Part shown: piece by piece, positions 1 to 8,270 of the stretch | Numbering within the stretch: the stretch's first letter is position 1 | How the letters are laid out: every line of letters begins with the position of its first letter | Source: Clostridia bacterium | Lineage (GTDB): Bacteria; Bacillota; Clostridia; Christensenellales; Aristaeellaceae | Assembly: GCA_017512985.1 (NCBI GenBank) | Contig: JAFWEJ010000007.1 | Location: 27,394-91,393 of the forward strand | Reading direction: 5' to 3' | DNA length: 64,000 nt | Made by a program: the position numbers and the translations under genes | Notes under the pieces: generated by a model | Database searches by the model: none | What the model was told of the DNA's origin: nothing | What the model saw: the letters and a program-made list of their open reading frames with translations, nothing else

Positions 1-1100
1 ATGGGCATGGAAAACTGCCGGCTGTATCCGGCAAATACCGTCAGCGCGCCGGGGGTAAACCCGCCCGTGCACATCAGGATGCCGCCCACGCCGATCGTCA
101 CCGCGTAGGTCACCTGGCCCACGTTGCCCATCACCGGCCACATGATACCGCCCCAGAACTGGGCGCCGAACTGCTTGTCCTTCAGGTTCTGGTTCAGCAG
201 GCCGAATTCTTCCTCGCAGTCGCTTTCATGGTTGAACACCTTGATGACCTTCGCGCCTGTCACGGTCTCTTCGATGTAGCCGTTCACCGCGCCCAGGGCG
301 GCCTGCTGCGCAGCGTAATACTTCGCGCTCTTCTTCGCGATCATCATGCCGCCGAACAGGAACACCGGGATAAAGAAGATTGTGATCAGCGTCAGGATCC
401 AGCTGGTGGTGATCATAAAGATGAACGTGCCGATCAGCGTGATCGTACCGGACACCAGGCCCACCAGGGAGTTGTTGATCATCGTGTCGATGTTGTCGAT
501 ATCGTTGGTATACCGGCTCATCAGTTCGCCTGTCGGATGGCCGTCGTAGTAGCGCACCGGCAGCGACTGCATTTTGGTGAACAGGTCGTTCCGGATCGTC
601 TCGATGACCTTCAGGGAAACGGACATCATCAGCCGGGCCTGCAGGTATGTGGTACACACGCCGACCAGGTAAATAATCCCGAGCACGATCAGCGCCACCA
701 TAACATAGGCGGAAACAGCCTGGACGGTACCGGAGGCAATCCAGCCCTGGACAAGCTCGCCGCTTGTGATCCTTGTCAGGATTTCATCCGCGATTTTCTC
801 AATCGGGCTCATCGTAATTACGGTATCCGGGTTCACCGCCAGCGCCAGGTGGTCCACGATCGGCGCCATCAGGTAGCCGCCGCACAGGCTTGTCACCGTT
901 GTGACCAGCATGCACAGCAGCACCAGCGCCAGCTTGTACCAGTACCGGCCCACATAGCCCAACAGCCGGCGGATCGTCCGGCCCGCGTTCTTCGGTTTTC
1001 CGGTCATACCGCGTCCGGGCGGACCCTGGCGGGGTCCTTTCATCATCTCACCGGGTTTGGCGGCATATTGCTTTCTCAGCCTTTCAAGCGATCTTGCCAT
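1..1100 (-). CDS. ABC exporter subunit, transmembrane part (C-terminus outside window)
   Basis: This is the first 366 codons of an ABC-type exporter subunit, read leftward and cut by the window edge. The N-terminus is basic and glycine/proline rich, and then transmembrane helices appear (for example around the segment YWYKLALVLLCMLVTTV). The coupling-helix region MQSLPVRYYDGHPTGELMSR is typical of type IV (multidrug/lipid A-type) ABC exporters. The ATPase domain would lie left of base 1. The ATG at 1098-1100 follows the stop codon of the other exporter gene by only three bases, so the two are co-translated and almost certainly form a heterodimer. Because the partner carries a degenerate ATPase site, this subunit is expected to supply the catalytically competent Walker B Glu. 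Substrate unknown. Confidence 0.9.
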   Translation of the reverse strand, partial: MARSLERLRKQYAAKPGEMMKGPRQGPPGRGMTGKPKNAGRTIRRLLGYVGRYWYKLALVLLCMLVTTVTSLCGGYLMAPIVDHLALAVNPDTVITMSPIEKIADEILTRITSGELVQGWIASGTVQAVSAYVMVALIVLGIIYLVGVCTTYLQARLMMSVSLKVIETIRNDLFTKMQSLPVRYYDGHPTGELMSRYTNDIDNIDTMINNSLVGLVSGTITLIGTFIFMITTSWILTLITIFFIPVFLFGGMMIAKKSAKYYAAQQAALGAVNGYIEETVTGAKVIKVFNHESDCEEEFGLLNQNLKDKQFGAQFWGGIMWPVMGNVGQVTYAVTIGVGGILMCTGGFTPGALTVFAGYSRQFSMP

Positions 1101-1103
1101 GCC

Positions 1104-2837
1104 TTACGCCCCCTTCTTTCCCAGCTGGCTTTCGGCGATCTCGCGATACTCTGTATTGGAAGCCAGCAGTTCGTCATGGGTGCCCACGCCGGTGATCTTT
1201 CCTTCGTTCATCACAATGATCTGGTCCGCGTCCATCACGGACGCAATCCGCTGCGCGATAATGATCTTTGTGCTGCCCGCCAGCTCATTGGAGAAGGCAT
1301 TGCGGATCTGCGCCTCCGTCGCCGTATCCACGGCGGATGTGGAGTCGTCCAGGATCAGGATCTTCGGTTTTTTCAGCAGCGCGCGGGCAATGCACAGGCG
1401 CTGTTTCTGGCCGCCGGACAGGTTGTTGCCGCCCTTGTCCAGTTCGGTATCGTATCCCTCTTTGAAGGAGGAAACAAACTTGTCCGCCTGGGAGGAAGTC
1501 GCCGCCGCGATCATTTCCTCATCCGTCGCGTCCTCGTCACCCCAGCGCAGGTTCTCGGCCACCGTACCGGAAAACAGCACGTTCTTCTGCAGCACCATGC
1601 CCACGCCCTCGCGCAGGTTGTACAGGCTGTAATCCTTCACGTTCACCCCGTCCACGAGGATCTCGCCCTCATCCGGGTCATACAGCCGCGGAATCATGCT
1701 CACCAGCGTGCTCTTGCCGCAGCCCGTGGAGCCGATGATTCCCACGATGCTGCCGGGTTCAATCGTCAGGCTGATGTCGTCCAGTACGCTGTCTTCGCTG
1801 TGCTTGTAATACCGGAAGGAAACATGGCGGAACTCCACCCGGCCTTCCTTCACAGCCAGTTCCTTGTGCGCAGCGCTGTCATCGTTCAGGTCCGGATCCT
1901 CCTCCAGCACCTCGCGGATGCGCTTGGCGCTCGCCATGGCCCGGGAGGACATCATGAAGAGGAAGGTAACCATGATCAGTGAAGACAGGATCTGGATCAC
2001 GTAGTTCACAAACGCGGACAGGTCGCCCACCGCCATTTCCCGGCCCAGCACCAGTGTATGCCCCTGCCATGCAACCCCGATCACCGTCAGGTACATGATC
2101 AGCGTCGTCACGGGCTGCATCTGGATCACGATCCGCATTGCCCGCAGCTGCGCTTCTTTGAGGTCGCCGTTTGCCTTGCCGAACTTCTGTATTTCATCCT
2201 TTTCACGTACAAAGGATTTGACCACGCGCACGTTCGTGATGTTTTCCTGCACAGTGGAGTTCAGGTTGTCCACCTTTTCCTGCACCGTTTTGAAGCGCGG
2301 GAACGCGGTCAGGATATTGCCGCCCACAAACACCAGGAGAACCGGGATGCTGATCAGGAACACCATTGCCAGGTCCGACCGCAGCCGGATCGCCATAATC
2401 AGGCCGCCGATCATCATGCCGGGCGCCCGCAGCGCCATGCGCATCAGCATCGCCACAAAATTCTGCATCTGGGTCACGTCGTTGGTCACACGCGTTACCA
2501 GCGATCCGGTGGAAAACCGGTCGATATTGCCGAAAGAGAACCTCTGGATCTTGCCGTAAAGGTCGTTGCGGATATCTCCGGCGAACGCGATGCTGGCCTT
2601 CGAACTGAAATAGCAGCCGCCGATGCCTCCGCCCATCATGAACAGGGCGATCAGGATCATCAGTGCCGCCGTCCCGATGCTGGAGCCGACCGTCAGCGTA
2701 CCCATATTCCCGGCGTTGATCACGCCCGCGAGCAGCATGGGCATCAGCACCTCGCCGATGACCTCCACGATCATGCACAGCGGTCCCAGGATAAACCAGG
2801 CCTTATATGGCTTGATATATTTCATCCAGTGTCTCAA
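1104..2837 (-). CDS. ABC exporter subunit with degenerate nucleotide-binding domain
   Basis: A 577-residue fused permease/ATPase half-transporter. The first ~310 residues hold the transmembrane domain. Walker A GSTGCGKST is at ~369-377, the signature LSGGQ at ~473, and Walker B LILDDS ends at ~498. The catalytic Glu after the Walker B Asp is Asp (D498), and the switch His is Gln (IIIAQR, Q529). This pair of substitutions is the hallmark of the degenerate site of heterodimeric exporters such as TM287/288 and BmrC/BmrD. The start is a TTG at 2835-2837, spaced about nine bases from an AGGAGAGG ribosome binding site; the ATG four codons later sits too far from it. The gene precedes the partner subunit by three bases. 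Export of drugs, peptides or lipids is inferred from the family; no substrate can be read from the sequence. Confidence 0.93.
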   Translation of the reverse strand: MRHWMKYIKPYKAWFILGPLCMIVEVIGEVLMPMLLAGVINAGNMGTLTVGSSIGTAALMILIALFMMGGGIGGCYFSSKASIAFAGDIRNDLYGKIQRFSFGNIDRFSTGSLVTRVTNDVTQMQNFVAMLMRMALRAPGMMIGGLIMAIRLRSDLAMVFLISIPVLLVFVGGNILTAFPRFKTVQEKVDNLNSTVQENITNVRVVKSFVREKDEIQKFGKANGDLKEAQLRAMRIVIQMQPVTTLIMYLTVIGVAWQGHTLVLGREMAVGDLSAFVNYVIQILSSLIMVTFLFMMSSRAMASAKRIREVLEEDPDLNDDSAAHKELAVKEGRVEFRHVSFRYYKHSEDSVLDDISLTIEPGSIVGIIGSTGCGKSTLVSMIPRLYDPDEGEILVDGVNVKDYSLYNLREGVGMVLQKNVLFSGTVAENLRWGDEDATDEEMIAAATSSQADKFVSSFKEGYDTELDKGGNNLSGGQKQRLCIARALLKKPKILILDDSTSAVDTATEAQIRNAFSNELAGSTKIIIAQRIASVMDADQIIVMNEGKITGVGTHDELLASNTEYREIAESQLGKKGA

Positions 2838-2920
2838 AAAGAGCCTCTCCTTCCAACTTGAAAACGGATGAGATCAATTTATCCCCATCCGCCATCGTTG
2901 TCAATGTGTTTTTATCCCGC

Positions 2921-2949
2921 TTGTCTTACCGTCCGCCTTGTCCTATAAT
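2921..2949 (+). promoter_or_regulatory. Sigma-A-like promoter for the lipid kinase gene
   Basis: TTGTCT (2921-2926) and TATAAT (2944-2949) are separated by exactly 17 bases. The start codon at 2988 lies about 30 bases beyond the expected transcription start, so the leader would consist almost entirely of the heptad repeat at 2968-3002. Confidence 0.6.
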
Positions 2950-2967
2950 CTGTTTATAACATACTAT

Positions 2968-3002
2968 AGAATTGTGAATTGTGAATTATGAATCATGAAT
3001 TG
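2968..3002. repeat. Heptanucleotide array (copy 1), containing a start codon
   Basis: Successive near-identical heptamers of the form GTGAATT/ATGAATC, which on the minus strand read ATTCAYR. The ATG of the downstream lipid kinase gene (2988) is inside the array and no Shine-Dalgarno sequence precedes it. Same repeat family as the arrays near 3936, 6474, 8236, 44791, 53462 and 57122. Confidence 0.75.
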
Positions 3003-3884
3003 AAACCCCTTCATCTTGTGATCAATCCCAACGCGGGCACCCGCCAGGCGCGGCGTTTCCTGCCGGAGATCATCTCTGTCTTCAACCGCGCCGGGTATCT
3101 CTGTTCTGTCTATGTAACGGAGAAACGCGGCGACGCGGCGGATTTCGCCCGTGCCCATGCCGGTGAAGCGGATCTTGTCGTTGCCTGCGGCGGGGACGGC
3201 ACCCTGAACGAGGTCATTACCGGCCTGCAGCTCGGCGGCCATAAAACCGCCCTGGGTTATATTCCCTGCGGCAGTACCAACGACTTTGCCAGCGGTCTCG
3301 GCCTTCCTGCTGCGCCGCTCATGGCCTGCGATGCCATTGTCGCCGGTTCTCCCCGCATGCTGGACGTCGGGCTTTTCGCTCCGGATCGCTATTTCAGCTA
3401 CACGGCCTCCTTCGGCGCCTTCACCAGCGTATCCTGGTCCACGCCCCAGAACGTCAAGAACGTCCTGGGGCATGCCGCCTATATTCTGGAGGGCATCCGT
3501 TCCCTGGCCGGCATCCGCCCGATCCATATGCGCATCACAGCCGACGGCCAGGTATATGAGGACGACTTCATCTTCGGCGCCGTTTGCAATTCAACGTCCC
3601 TCGGCGGTGTCCTGAAGCTGGAGGACAGTCAGGTCGACATGAACGACGGGCGCTTTGAGGCGCTTCTGATCCCCTTTCCGGAGGATCTGATCGTTCTCAA
3701 CCGGATCCTGAACGCCCTGCGCACCCATTTTTACGAAGACGAATCCCTGCACTTCCTCCGTGCGTCCTCCTTCGTCTTTGAGGGCGGTCCCGACGTCACC
3801 TGGACCCTCGACGGCGAAGCTGCGGAAGGTTCTTCACGCGTCGAAATCCGCAACATTCACGACGCAGTGCATCTCATCTGCTGA
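2988..3884 (+). CDS. Diacylglycerol/lipid kinase family protein (YegS/BmrU-like)
   Basis: A 298-residue soluble kinase of the DAGK catalytic family, which phosphorylates a lipid alcohol such as diacylglycerol with ATP. The N-terminus has the nucleotide-binding NPNAGTRQARR segment (~13-23). The family signature GGDGTLNEV is at ~69-77, followed by the GSTNDFASGL loop. Length is normal for YegS/BmrU/DgkB proteins. The assigned ATG lies inside a heptad repeat without a Shine-Dalgarno sequence; translation may initiate on a short leader, or the repeat may have displaced the original site. A strong terminator follows at 3911-3938. Monocistronic and divergent from the ABC exporter. The lipid substrate cannot be assigned; recycling of diacylglycerol is the default inference. 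Confidence 0.88.
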   Translation: MNHELKPLHLVINPNAGTRQARRFLPEIISVFNRAGYLCSVYVTEKRGDAADFARAHAGEADLVVACGGDGTLNEVITGLQLGGHKTALGYIPCGSTNDFASGLGLPAAPLMACDAIVAGSPRMLDVGLFAPDRYFSYTASFGAFTSVSWSTPQNVKNVLGHAAYILEGIRSLAGIRPIHMRITADGQVYEDDFIFGAVCNSTSLGGVLKLEDSQVDMNDGRFEALLIPFPEDLIVLNRILNALRTHFYEDESLHFLRASSFVFEGGPDVTWTLDGEAAEGSSRVEIRNIHDAVHLIC

Positions 3885-3910
3885 AATCTTTCCCGATTCT
3901 CATACAGAAA

Positions 3911-3938
3911 ATCCGGCGGAAACCCCGCCGGATTTTTC
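3911..3938 (+). terminator. Rho-independent terminator after lipid kinase
   Basis: Perfect 9-bp stem (ATCCGGCGG / CCGCCGGAT), a 5-base AAACC loop and a following T tract. The heptad array starts directly at the T tract. Confidence 0.85.
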
Positions 3939-4019
3939 ATTATGCATTGTGCATTATGCATTGTGCATTTTGCATTTTGCATTATGCATTGTGCATTGTG
4001 CATTGTTCATTATGAATTG
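3936..4019. repeat. Heptanucleotide array (copy 2, longest)
   Basis: About twelve tandem degenerate heptamers of consensus TRTGCAT (units such as TATGCAT, TGTGCAT, TTTGCAT), closing with TGTTCAT and TATGAAT. It fills the whole gap between the lipid kinase terminator and iorB, and the iorB stop codon (4010-4012) is inside it. Confidence 0.9.
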
Positions 4020-4582
4020 AATCCAAAGTCGAAAGCTTTGAGATTCAATTCGATAAACTGCGGCTTAACGACCTTCTCCAGCGCCTTCAGCCACTTCTCC
4101 TTCGGAATGTCCGTGTGCTTCGCGAAATGTCCCATCAGCACGATATTCACCGCCTTGGCGCTCCCGGCTTCCATTGCCGGCGTCAGGGCGTCGAAATCAT
4201 CGACGTCAAAGCCCTTCCCTTTCAATTCCTCCAGCACGCCCGCCGGATACTCCGCCGCGCCGGTGATCACGGGCATCGGGTCAATCTCCTGGGTATTCAC
4301 GATGATCTTTCCGCCCCTGCGCAGGCAGCCGGCGTACCGGGCTGCTTCCAGCTTCTCAAAGCTGATGATATAGTCGCACTCGCCCTCGGTCACAATGGGG
4401 CTGTATACCTTCTCTCCGTAGCGCACATAAGTCACGACGCTGCCGCCGCGCTGGCTCATGCCGTGCACTTCGCTGACCTTGACGTCGTATCCTTCATCCG
4501 TCAGCAGGGTCCCCAGGAGCCTCGAGGCCAGCAGGCTTCCCTGTCCGCCGACGCCGACGATCATTACGCTTGTTGTATTCAT
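4010..4582 (-). CDS. iorB: Indolepyruvate:ferredoxin oxidoreductase, beta subunit
   Basis: A 190-residue gamma-domain subunit of the 2-oxoacid:ferredoxin oxidoreductase superfamily. Together with IorA it oxidatively decarboxylates aryl pyruvates (indole-, phenyl-, hydroxyphenylpyruvate) to the aryl-acetyl-CoA and reduces ferredoxin; the reverse reaction can feed aromatic amino acid synthesis. Visible hallmarks are the N-terminal GVGGQGSLLASRLLG loop (~11-25) and EVHGMSQRGGSV (~38-49). Length matches the family. The ATG at 4582 follows a GAGGG site. The gene lies 82 bases downstream of iorA, in the same direction. The final codon and stop are built from the heptad repeat, so the extreme C-terminus (FNS) may have been altered by the array. 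Confidence 0.93.
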   Translation of the reverse strand: MNTTSVMIVGVGGQGSLLASRLLGTLLTDEGYDVKVSEVHGMSQRGGSVVTYVRYGEKVYSPIVTEGECDYIISFEKLEAARYAGCLRRGGKIIVNTQEIDPMPVITGAAEYPAGVLEELKGKGFDVDDFDALTPAMEAGSAKAVNIVLMGHFAKHTDIPKEKWLKALEKVVKPQFIELNLKAFDFGFNS

Positions 4583-4664
4583 TCCGCTTCCCTCAATTCA
4601 CAATTGTCGCGCAGCCGCGCTTTCGCTTGTTTCGCTCTGTTGTTCATTGGAACTCCGATTCGCT

Positions 4665-6440
4665 TCATCTGTCACTGACAGTGCTCGTCTCCGTTCCCCC
4701 GATTGCCCCGAACGCGCACAGCTGGCTGCATACGCCGCAGCCCACGCACAGCGTGTTGTCGATCCGGGCCTTGCCCTCCTTGAAGCTGATGCTCGGGCAG
4801 CCCATCTTCATGCACTTCTTGCAGCCGCGGCACTTGTCCGTGTCCACCTTCAGCGGCTTCTTCGGCTTCACATACTTCAGCAGCACGCAGGGACGCCGGG
4901 AGATGATCACGCTCGGCTCCTCCACTGCCAGCTCTTCCAGCACCGCTTCCTCGCAGGCCTTCAGGTCATAGGGATCCACCACGCGAACCCGGTTGATGCC
5001 AAGCGCCTTGCACAGTGCTTCCAGGTTCACCGCCGCCGCCGGATCACCCTTGATGTTGTATCCGGTGGTGGGATTCTGCTGGTGGCCGGTCATGCCGGTA
5101 ATGGAGTTGTCCAGGATAATCACCGTGGAGTTCGTCGCGTTATAGGCGATGTTCACCAGGCCCGTCATGCCGCTGTGCATAAAAGTACTGTCGCCGATCA
5201 CGGCAACGGTTTTCTTTTCGGTTTCCTTGCCGCGGGCCGCGTTGAACCCGTGGATGCCGGAAACGCTCGCGCCCATGCACAGGGTGGAATCCAGCGCGTT
5301 CAGCGGTGCCACCGCGCCCAGCGTGTAGCAGCCGATGTCGCCCAGCACCGTAATCTTGTTCTTCACCAGCGTGTAGTACATGCCCCTGTGCGGGCAGCCG
5401 GAGCACATCATCGGCGGCCGGCCGGGAACTGCGGGAGCCACACCCTGCGCTTCGGGAATATCTTTGACCGCGACGCCTTCCTTCAGGAACGCTTCGCGGA
5501 TCGTCTTCTGGCTGAATTCGCCGATGGCGCTAAACAGGCTCTTGCCGGTCACTTCAATGCCCAGCGCCTTCACATGGTTCTCAATGACCGGATCCAGTTC
5601 CTCGATCACATACAGCTTCTTCACCTTCGAGGCAAAGTCGCGGATCAGCTTCTCGGGCAGCGGGTTGGGCATGCCGATCTTCAGCACGCTCACGCTGTCG
5701 CCGAAAACTTCCTTCACATACAGGTAGCTGCAGCCGCTGGTGATGATGCCGATCTCATCATTGTCCGCCAGTTCCGTCCGGTTGTACATGCAGTCTTCCG
5801 CCAGCGCCTTCAGTTTTTCAGTCCGTTCCTCCACAATGGGATGGCGCAGTTTCGCGTAGCCGGGCATCATGATGTACTTGGAGGGCTGCTTCACATAGTC
5901 CTTCATCGGGACCGCTTCCCGCTCCCCGACATCCACCACGCACTGGCTGTGGGCAATGCGCGTGCACATCCGCAGAAGCACCGGCGTGTCGTACTTTTCA
6001 CTCAGGTCAAACGCGCTCTTCGCAAACGCGTAGGCTTCCGCGGAATCGGAGGGCTCCAGCATCGGCACCTTCGCCGCGATGGCGTAGTGCCGGCTGTCCT
6101 GCTCGTTCTGGCTGGAATGCATCGCGGGATCGTCCGCCACGCACACCACCATGCCGCCGGTGACGCCCGTATAGCTCAGGGTGAACAGCGGATCCGCCGC
6201 CACGTTCAGGCCTACGTGCTTCATCGCGCAGACGCTGCGCATCCCCGCCAGGCTCGCGCCGAAGGCTGTCTCCATGGCAACCTTCTCGTTCGGCGCCCAC
6301 TCGCTGTGGATGTCGTCATACTTTGCCAGGAACTCCGTAATCTCCGTGCTCGGCGTTCCCGGATAACTGCTCACCAGCCCGATGCCTCCGTTGTAAAGGC
6401 CCCGCGCCACCGCTTCATTCCCGATCAACAGTTTTTTCAT
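4665..6440 (-). CDS. iorA: Indolepyruvate:ferredoxin oxidoreductase, alpha subunit
   Basis: A 591-residue subunit carrying thiamine diphosphate and two 4Fe-4S clusters. The N-terminal pyrimidine-binding domain begins at GNEAVARGLYNGG, with the SSYPGTPSTEI motif at ~29-39. The diphosphate-binding segment shows GDSTFMHSG followed by the Asn-containing NSITGMTGHQQNP. The C-terminal ~60 residues are ferredoxin-like, with CRGCKKCMKMGCP and CVGCGVCSQLC. I chose the ATG at 6440 because the native KKLLIGNEA start follows directly and an AAGGA site precedes it; an in-frame upstream start at 6473 adds 11 unlike residues. It is co-directional with iorB and the upstream acyl-CoA ligase, so aryl-acid interconversion is the likely theme. 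Confidence 0.95.
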   Translation of the reverse strand: MKKLLIGNEAVARGLYNGGIGLVSSYPGTPSTEITEFLAKYDDIHSEWAPNEKVAMETAFGASLAGMRSVCAMKHVGLNVAADPLFTLSYTGVTGGMVVCVADDPAMHSSQNEQDSRHYAIAAKVPMLEPSDSAEAYAFAKSAFDLSEKYDTPVLLRMCTRIAHSQCVVDVGEREAVPMKDYVKQPSKYIMMPGYAKLRHPIVEERTEKLKALAEDCMYNRTELADNDEIGIITSGCSYLYVKEVFGDSVSVLKIGMPNPLPEKLIRDFASKVKKLYVIEELDPVIENHVKALGIEVTGKSLFSAIGEFSQKTIREAFLKEGVAVKDIPEAQGVAPAVPGRPPMMCSGCPHRGMYYTLVKNKITVLGDIGCYTLGAVAPLNALDSTLCMGASVSGIHGFNAARGKETEKKTVAVIGDSTFMHSGMTGLVNIAYNATNSTVIILDNSITGMTGHQQNPTTGYNIKGDPAAAVNLEALCKALGINRVRVVDPYDLKACEEAVLEELAVEEPSVIISRRPCVLLKYVKPKKPLKVDTDKCRGCKKCMKMGCPSISFKEGKARIDNTLCVGCGVCSQLCAFGAIGGTETSTVSDR

Positions 6441-6473
6441 TCTCTCATTCCTTTTTCCGTCGCGGCGGATCAT

Positions 6474-6530
6474 TTTTCATTGTGCATTGTGCATTCTGCA
6501 TTATGCATTATGCATTGTGCATTGATGATT
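6474..6530. repeat. Heptanucleotide array (copy 3)
   Basis: Seven to eight degenerate TRTKCAT heptamers (TTTTCAT, TGTGCAT, TCTGCAT, TATGCAT and variants) between iorA and the acyl-CoA ligase. It ends within three bases of the ligase stop codon at 6533. Confidence 0.88.
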
Positions 6531-6532
6531 CG

Positions 6533-8176
6533 TCAGCTTCTGTTCTGCGAATCAACCAGCCCTTCCCCGCCATACATCCGGCGAAGTTTCGGCTTCTCAA
6601 TCTTCCCGGTCGCGTTCCGCGGCACCGGCGCCAGGATGATCTTCCTCGGCCGCTTATACCGCGGCATCCCAAGGCAGAACTCGTTGATATCGTCCACTGT
6701 CGCCGTCGCGCCGGGCACCAGTTCCACAATGGCCGCCGCGATCTCGCCCAGCCGCGCGTCCGGCAGGCCGATAACCGCCACGTCCTTGATCGGAGGATAG
6801 GCCGCCATGAAGTTCTCGATCTCCACCGGATACAGGTTCTCGCCGCCGGTGATGACCACATCCTTCTTCCGGTCCACCAGGTAGATGAACCCTTCCGCGT
6901 CCTGCCGCGCCATATCGCCCGTCAGCAGCCAGCCGTCTTTCAGGGTCTCTGCGGTCGCCTGCGGGTTGTTGTAATAGCAAACCATGACGCCCGGTCCCTT
7001 CAGGCACAGTTCGCCGACCTCGCCCGGCGCCACCGTGGTGCCGTCCGGACGGATGATCTTCGTCTCCCAGCCGTAGCCGGGGATACCGATCGCACCGACC
7101 TTGCGTACGTTTTCGATGCCCAGGTGCACCGCGCCGGGGCCGATGGATTCGCTCAGGCCGTAGTTCGTGTCGTACTGGTGTTCCGGGAAATACTCCAGCC
7201 AGCGGCGGATCAGGCTCTGGGGCACCGGCTGCGCGCCGATGTGCATCAGCCGCCACTGGTCCAGCTGGTAATCGGAAAGCTTCAGTTCGCCGCTGTCCAG
7301 CGCGGTCAGGATATCCTGCGCCCACGGCACCAGCAGCCACACGATCGTGCACTTCTCGCTGCTCACCGCCTCCAGGATCGTCTGGGGCCGGGTACCCTTC
7401 AGGATCACGGCCTTGCCGCCGGAGATCAGGCTGCCGAACCAGTGCATTTTCGCGCCGGTGTGGTACAGCGGCGGAATACACAGGAAGCAGTCGTCCTTCG
7501 TCTGGTGGTGATGCGCCTGCTCCACCCGTGCGGAGTGGATCAGGCTCCGGTGCTTGTGCAGGATTGCCTTCGGGAAGCCTGTCGTGCCGGAAGAGAAATA
7601 GATCGCCGCGTCGTCGTCTTCCGTCAGTTCGCACGGCGGGAAGCTGGAGCTGCTCTCATTGATCAGTTCAGTCAGGTCGTCCGCAAAGCTCGGGCAGGTC
7701 GCTCCGAGGAACACCAGCGAAACATTCGGGATCTTGTCCGCGATTTCTTCCACGCGGCCGATGAATTCCGGCCCGAAGATCATCATGTTGCTCTCGGACA
7801 GGTTCAGGCAGTACTCGATCTCATTGGCGGCGTAGCGGAAATTCATCGGCACCGCCAGCGCGCCGGTCTTCAGGATGCCGAAATAGATCGGCAGCCAGTC
7901 GATGCAGTTCATCAGCAGGATGGCAACCTTCTTGCCCTTACCGATGCCGTGGCTCCGGAGCATATTGGCGATCCGGTTCGCTTTCTCGTTGAAAACCGCC
8001 CAGGTGATCTCCCGGCGGTAGTGCTTCTGTTTTACGGTGGGCTCAACCAGTTCAAAGTCGTGCCATGTCACCCGGCGGGTCTCCGGCTGGTCCGGGTTGA
8101 TCTCCACCAGCGCGACGTCGTCCGGCCACTCCCTGGCATTGTTCTCCAGCAGCTCAATAATGGTCATGGTGGTCAT
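6533..8176 (-). CDS. AMP-forming acyl/aryl-CoA ligase
   Basis: A 547-residue adenylate-forming enzyme (ANL superfamily) that activates a carboxylic acid with ATP and joins it to CoA. Motifs in order: phosphate-binding YFSSGTTGFPK (~192-202), YGLSES (~319), GWLLTGD (~420), DRKKDVVITGGENLYPVEIE (~434-453) and the C-terminal lysine motif NATGKIEKPK (~523). Overall it resembles medium/long-chain fatty-acyl-CoA synthetases rather than the shorter PaaK-type ligases. Its place upstream of iorA suggests it could supply or use arylacetyl-CoA; that substrate is inference from context only. Two starts (8176, 8167) are possible; the GAGG site is close to the first and far from the second, so the choice is uncertain. 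Confidence 0.9.
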   Translation of the reverse strand: MTTMTIIELLENNAREWPDDVALVEINPDQPETRRVTWHDFELVEPTVKQKHYRREITWAVFNEKANRIANMLRSHGIGKGKKVAILLMNCIDWLPIYFGILKTGALAVPMNFRYAANEIEYCLNLSESNMMIFGPEFIGRVEEIADKIPNVSLVFLGATCPSFADDLTELINESSSSFPPCELTEDDDAAIYFSSGTTGFPKAILHKHRSLIHSARVEQAHHHQTKDDCFLCIPPLYHTGAKMHWFGSLISGGKAVILKGTRPQTILEAVSSEKCTIVWLLVPWAQDILTALDSGELKLSDYQLDQWRLMHIGAQPVPQSLIRRWLEYFPEHQYDTNYGLSESIGPGAVHLGIENVRKVGAIGIPGYGWETKIIRPDGTTVAPGEVGELCLKGPGVMVCYYNNPQATAETLKDGWLLTGDMARQDAEGFIYLVDRKKDVVITGGENLYPVEIENFMAAYPPIKDVAVIGLPDARLGEIAAAIVELVPGATATVDDINEFCLGMPRYKRPRKIILAPVPRNATGKIEKPKLRRMYGGEGLVDSQNRS

Positions 8177-8235
8177 TTCCTCATTTCCGCAAAGTGATAA
8201 CGTTCCTTGCGGAACGCAATCGATGGAACAAAAAA

Positions 8236-8270
8236 ATCATTGTTCATTATTCATTATTCATTATTCATTG
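8236..8270. repeat. Heptanucleotide array (copy 4)
   Basis: Five heptamers of TRTTCAT type (TGTTCAT then three TATTCAT copies and a TG remnant), abutting the stop codon of the pseudouridine synthase gene at 8271-8273. Confidence 0.85.

Noticed and set aside
3942-4373. A frame encoding Cys/His-rich MHCALCIV-type peptides
   Set aside because: The sequence is a direct translation of the heptad repeat running antisense into iorB; metal-binding appearance is an artefact of the TGYGCAT unit.
4458-8197. Long plus-strand open frames opposite iorA and the acyl-CoA ligase
   Set aside because: High GC third positions on the real coding strand leave few stops on the opposite strand; the translated products are His/Arg-rich and lack any motif.
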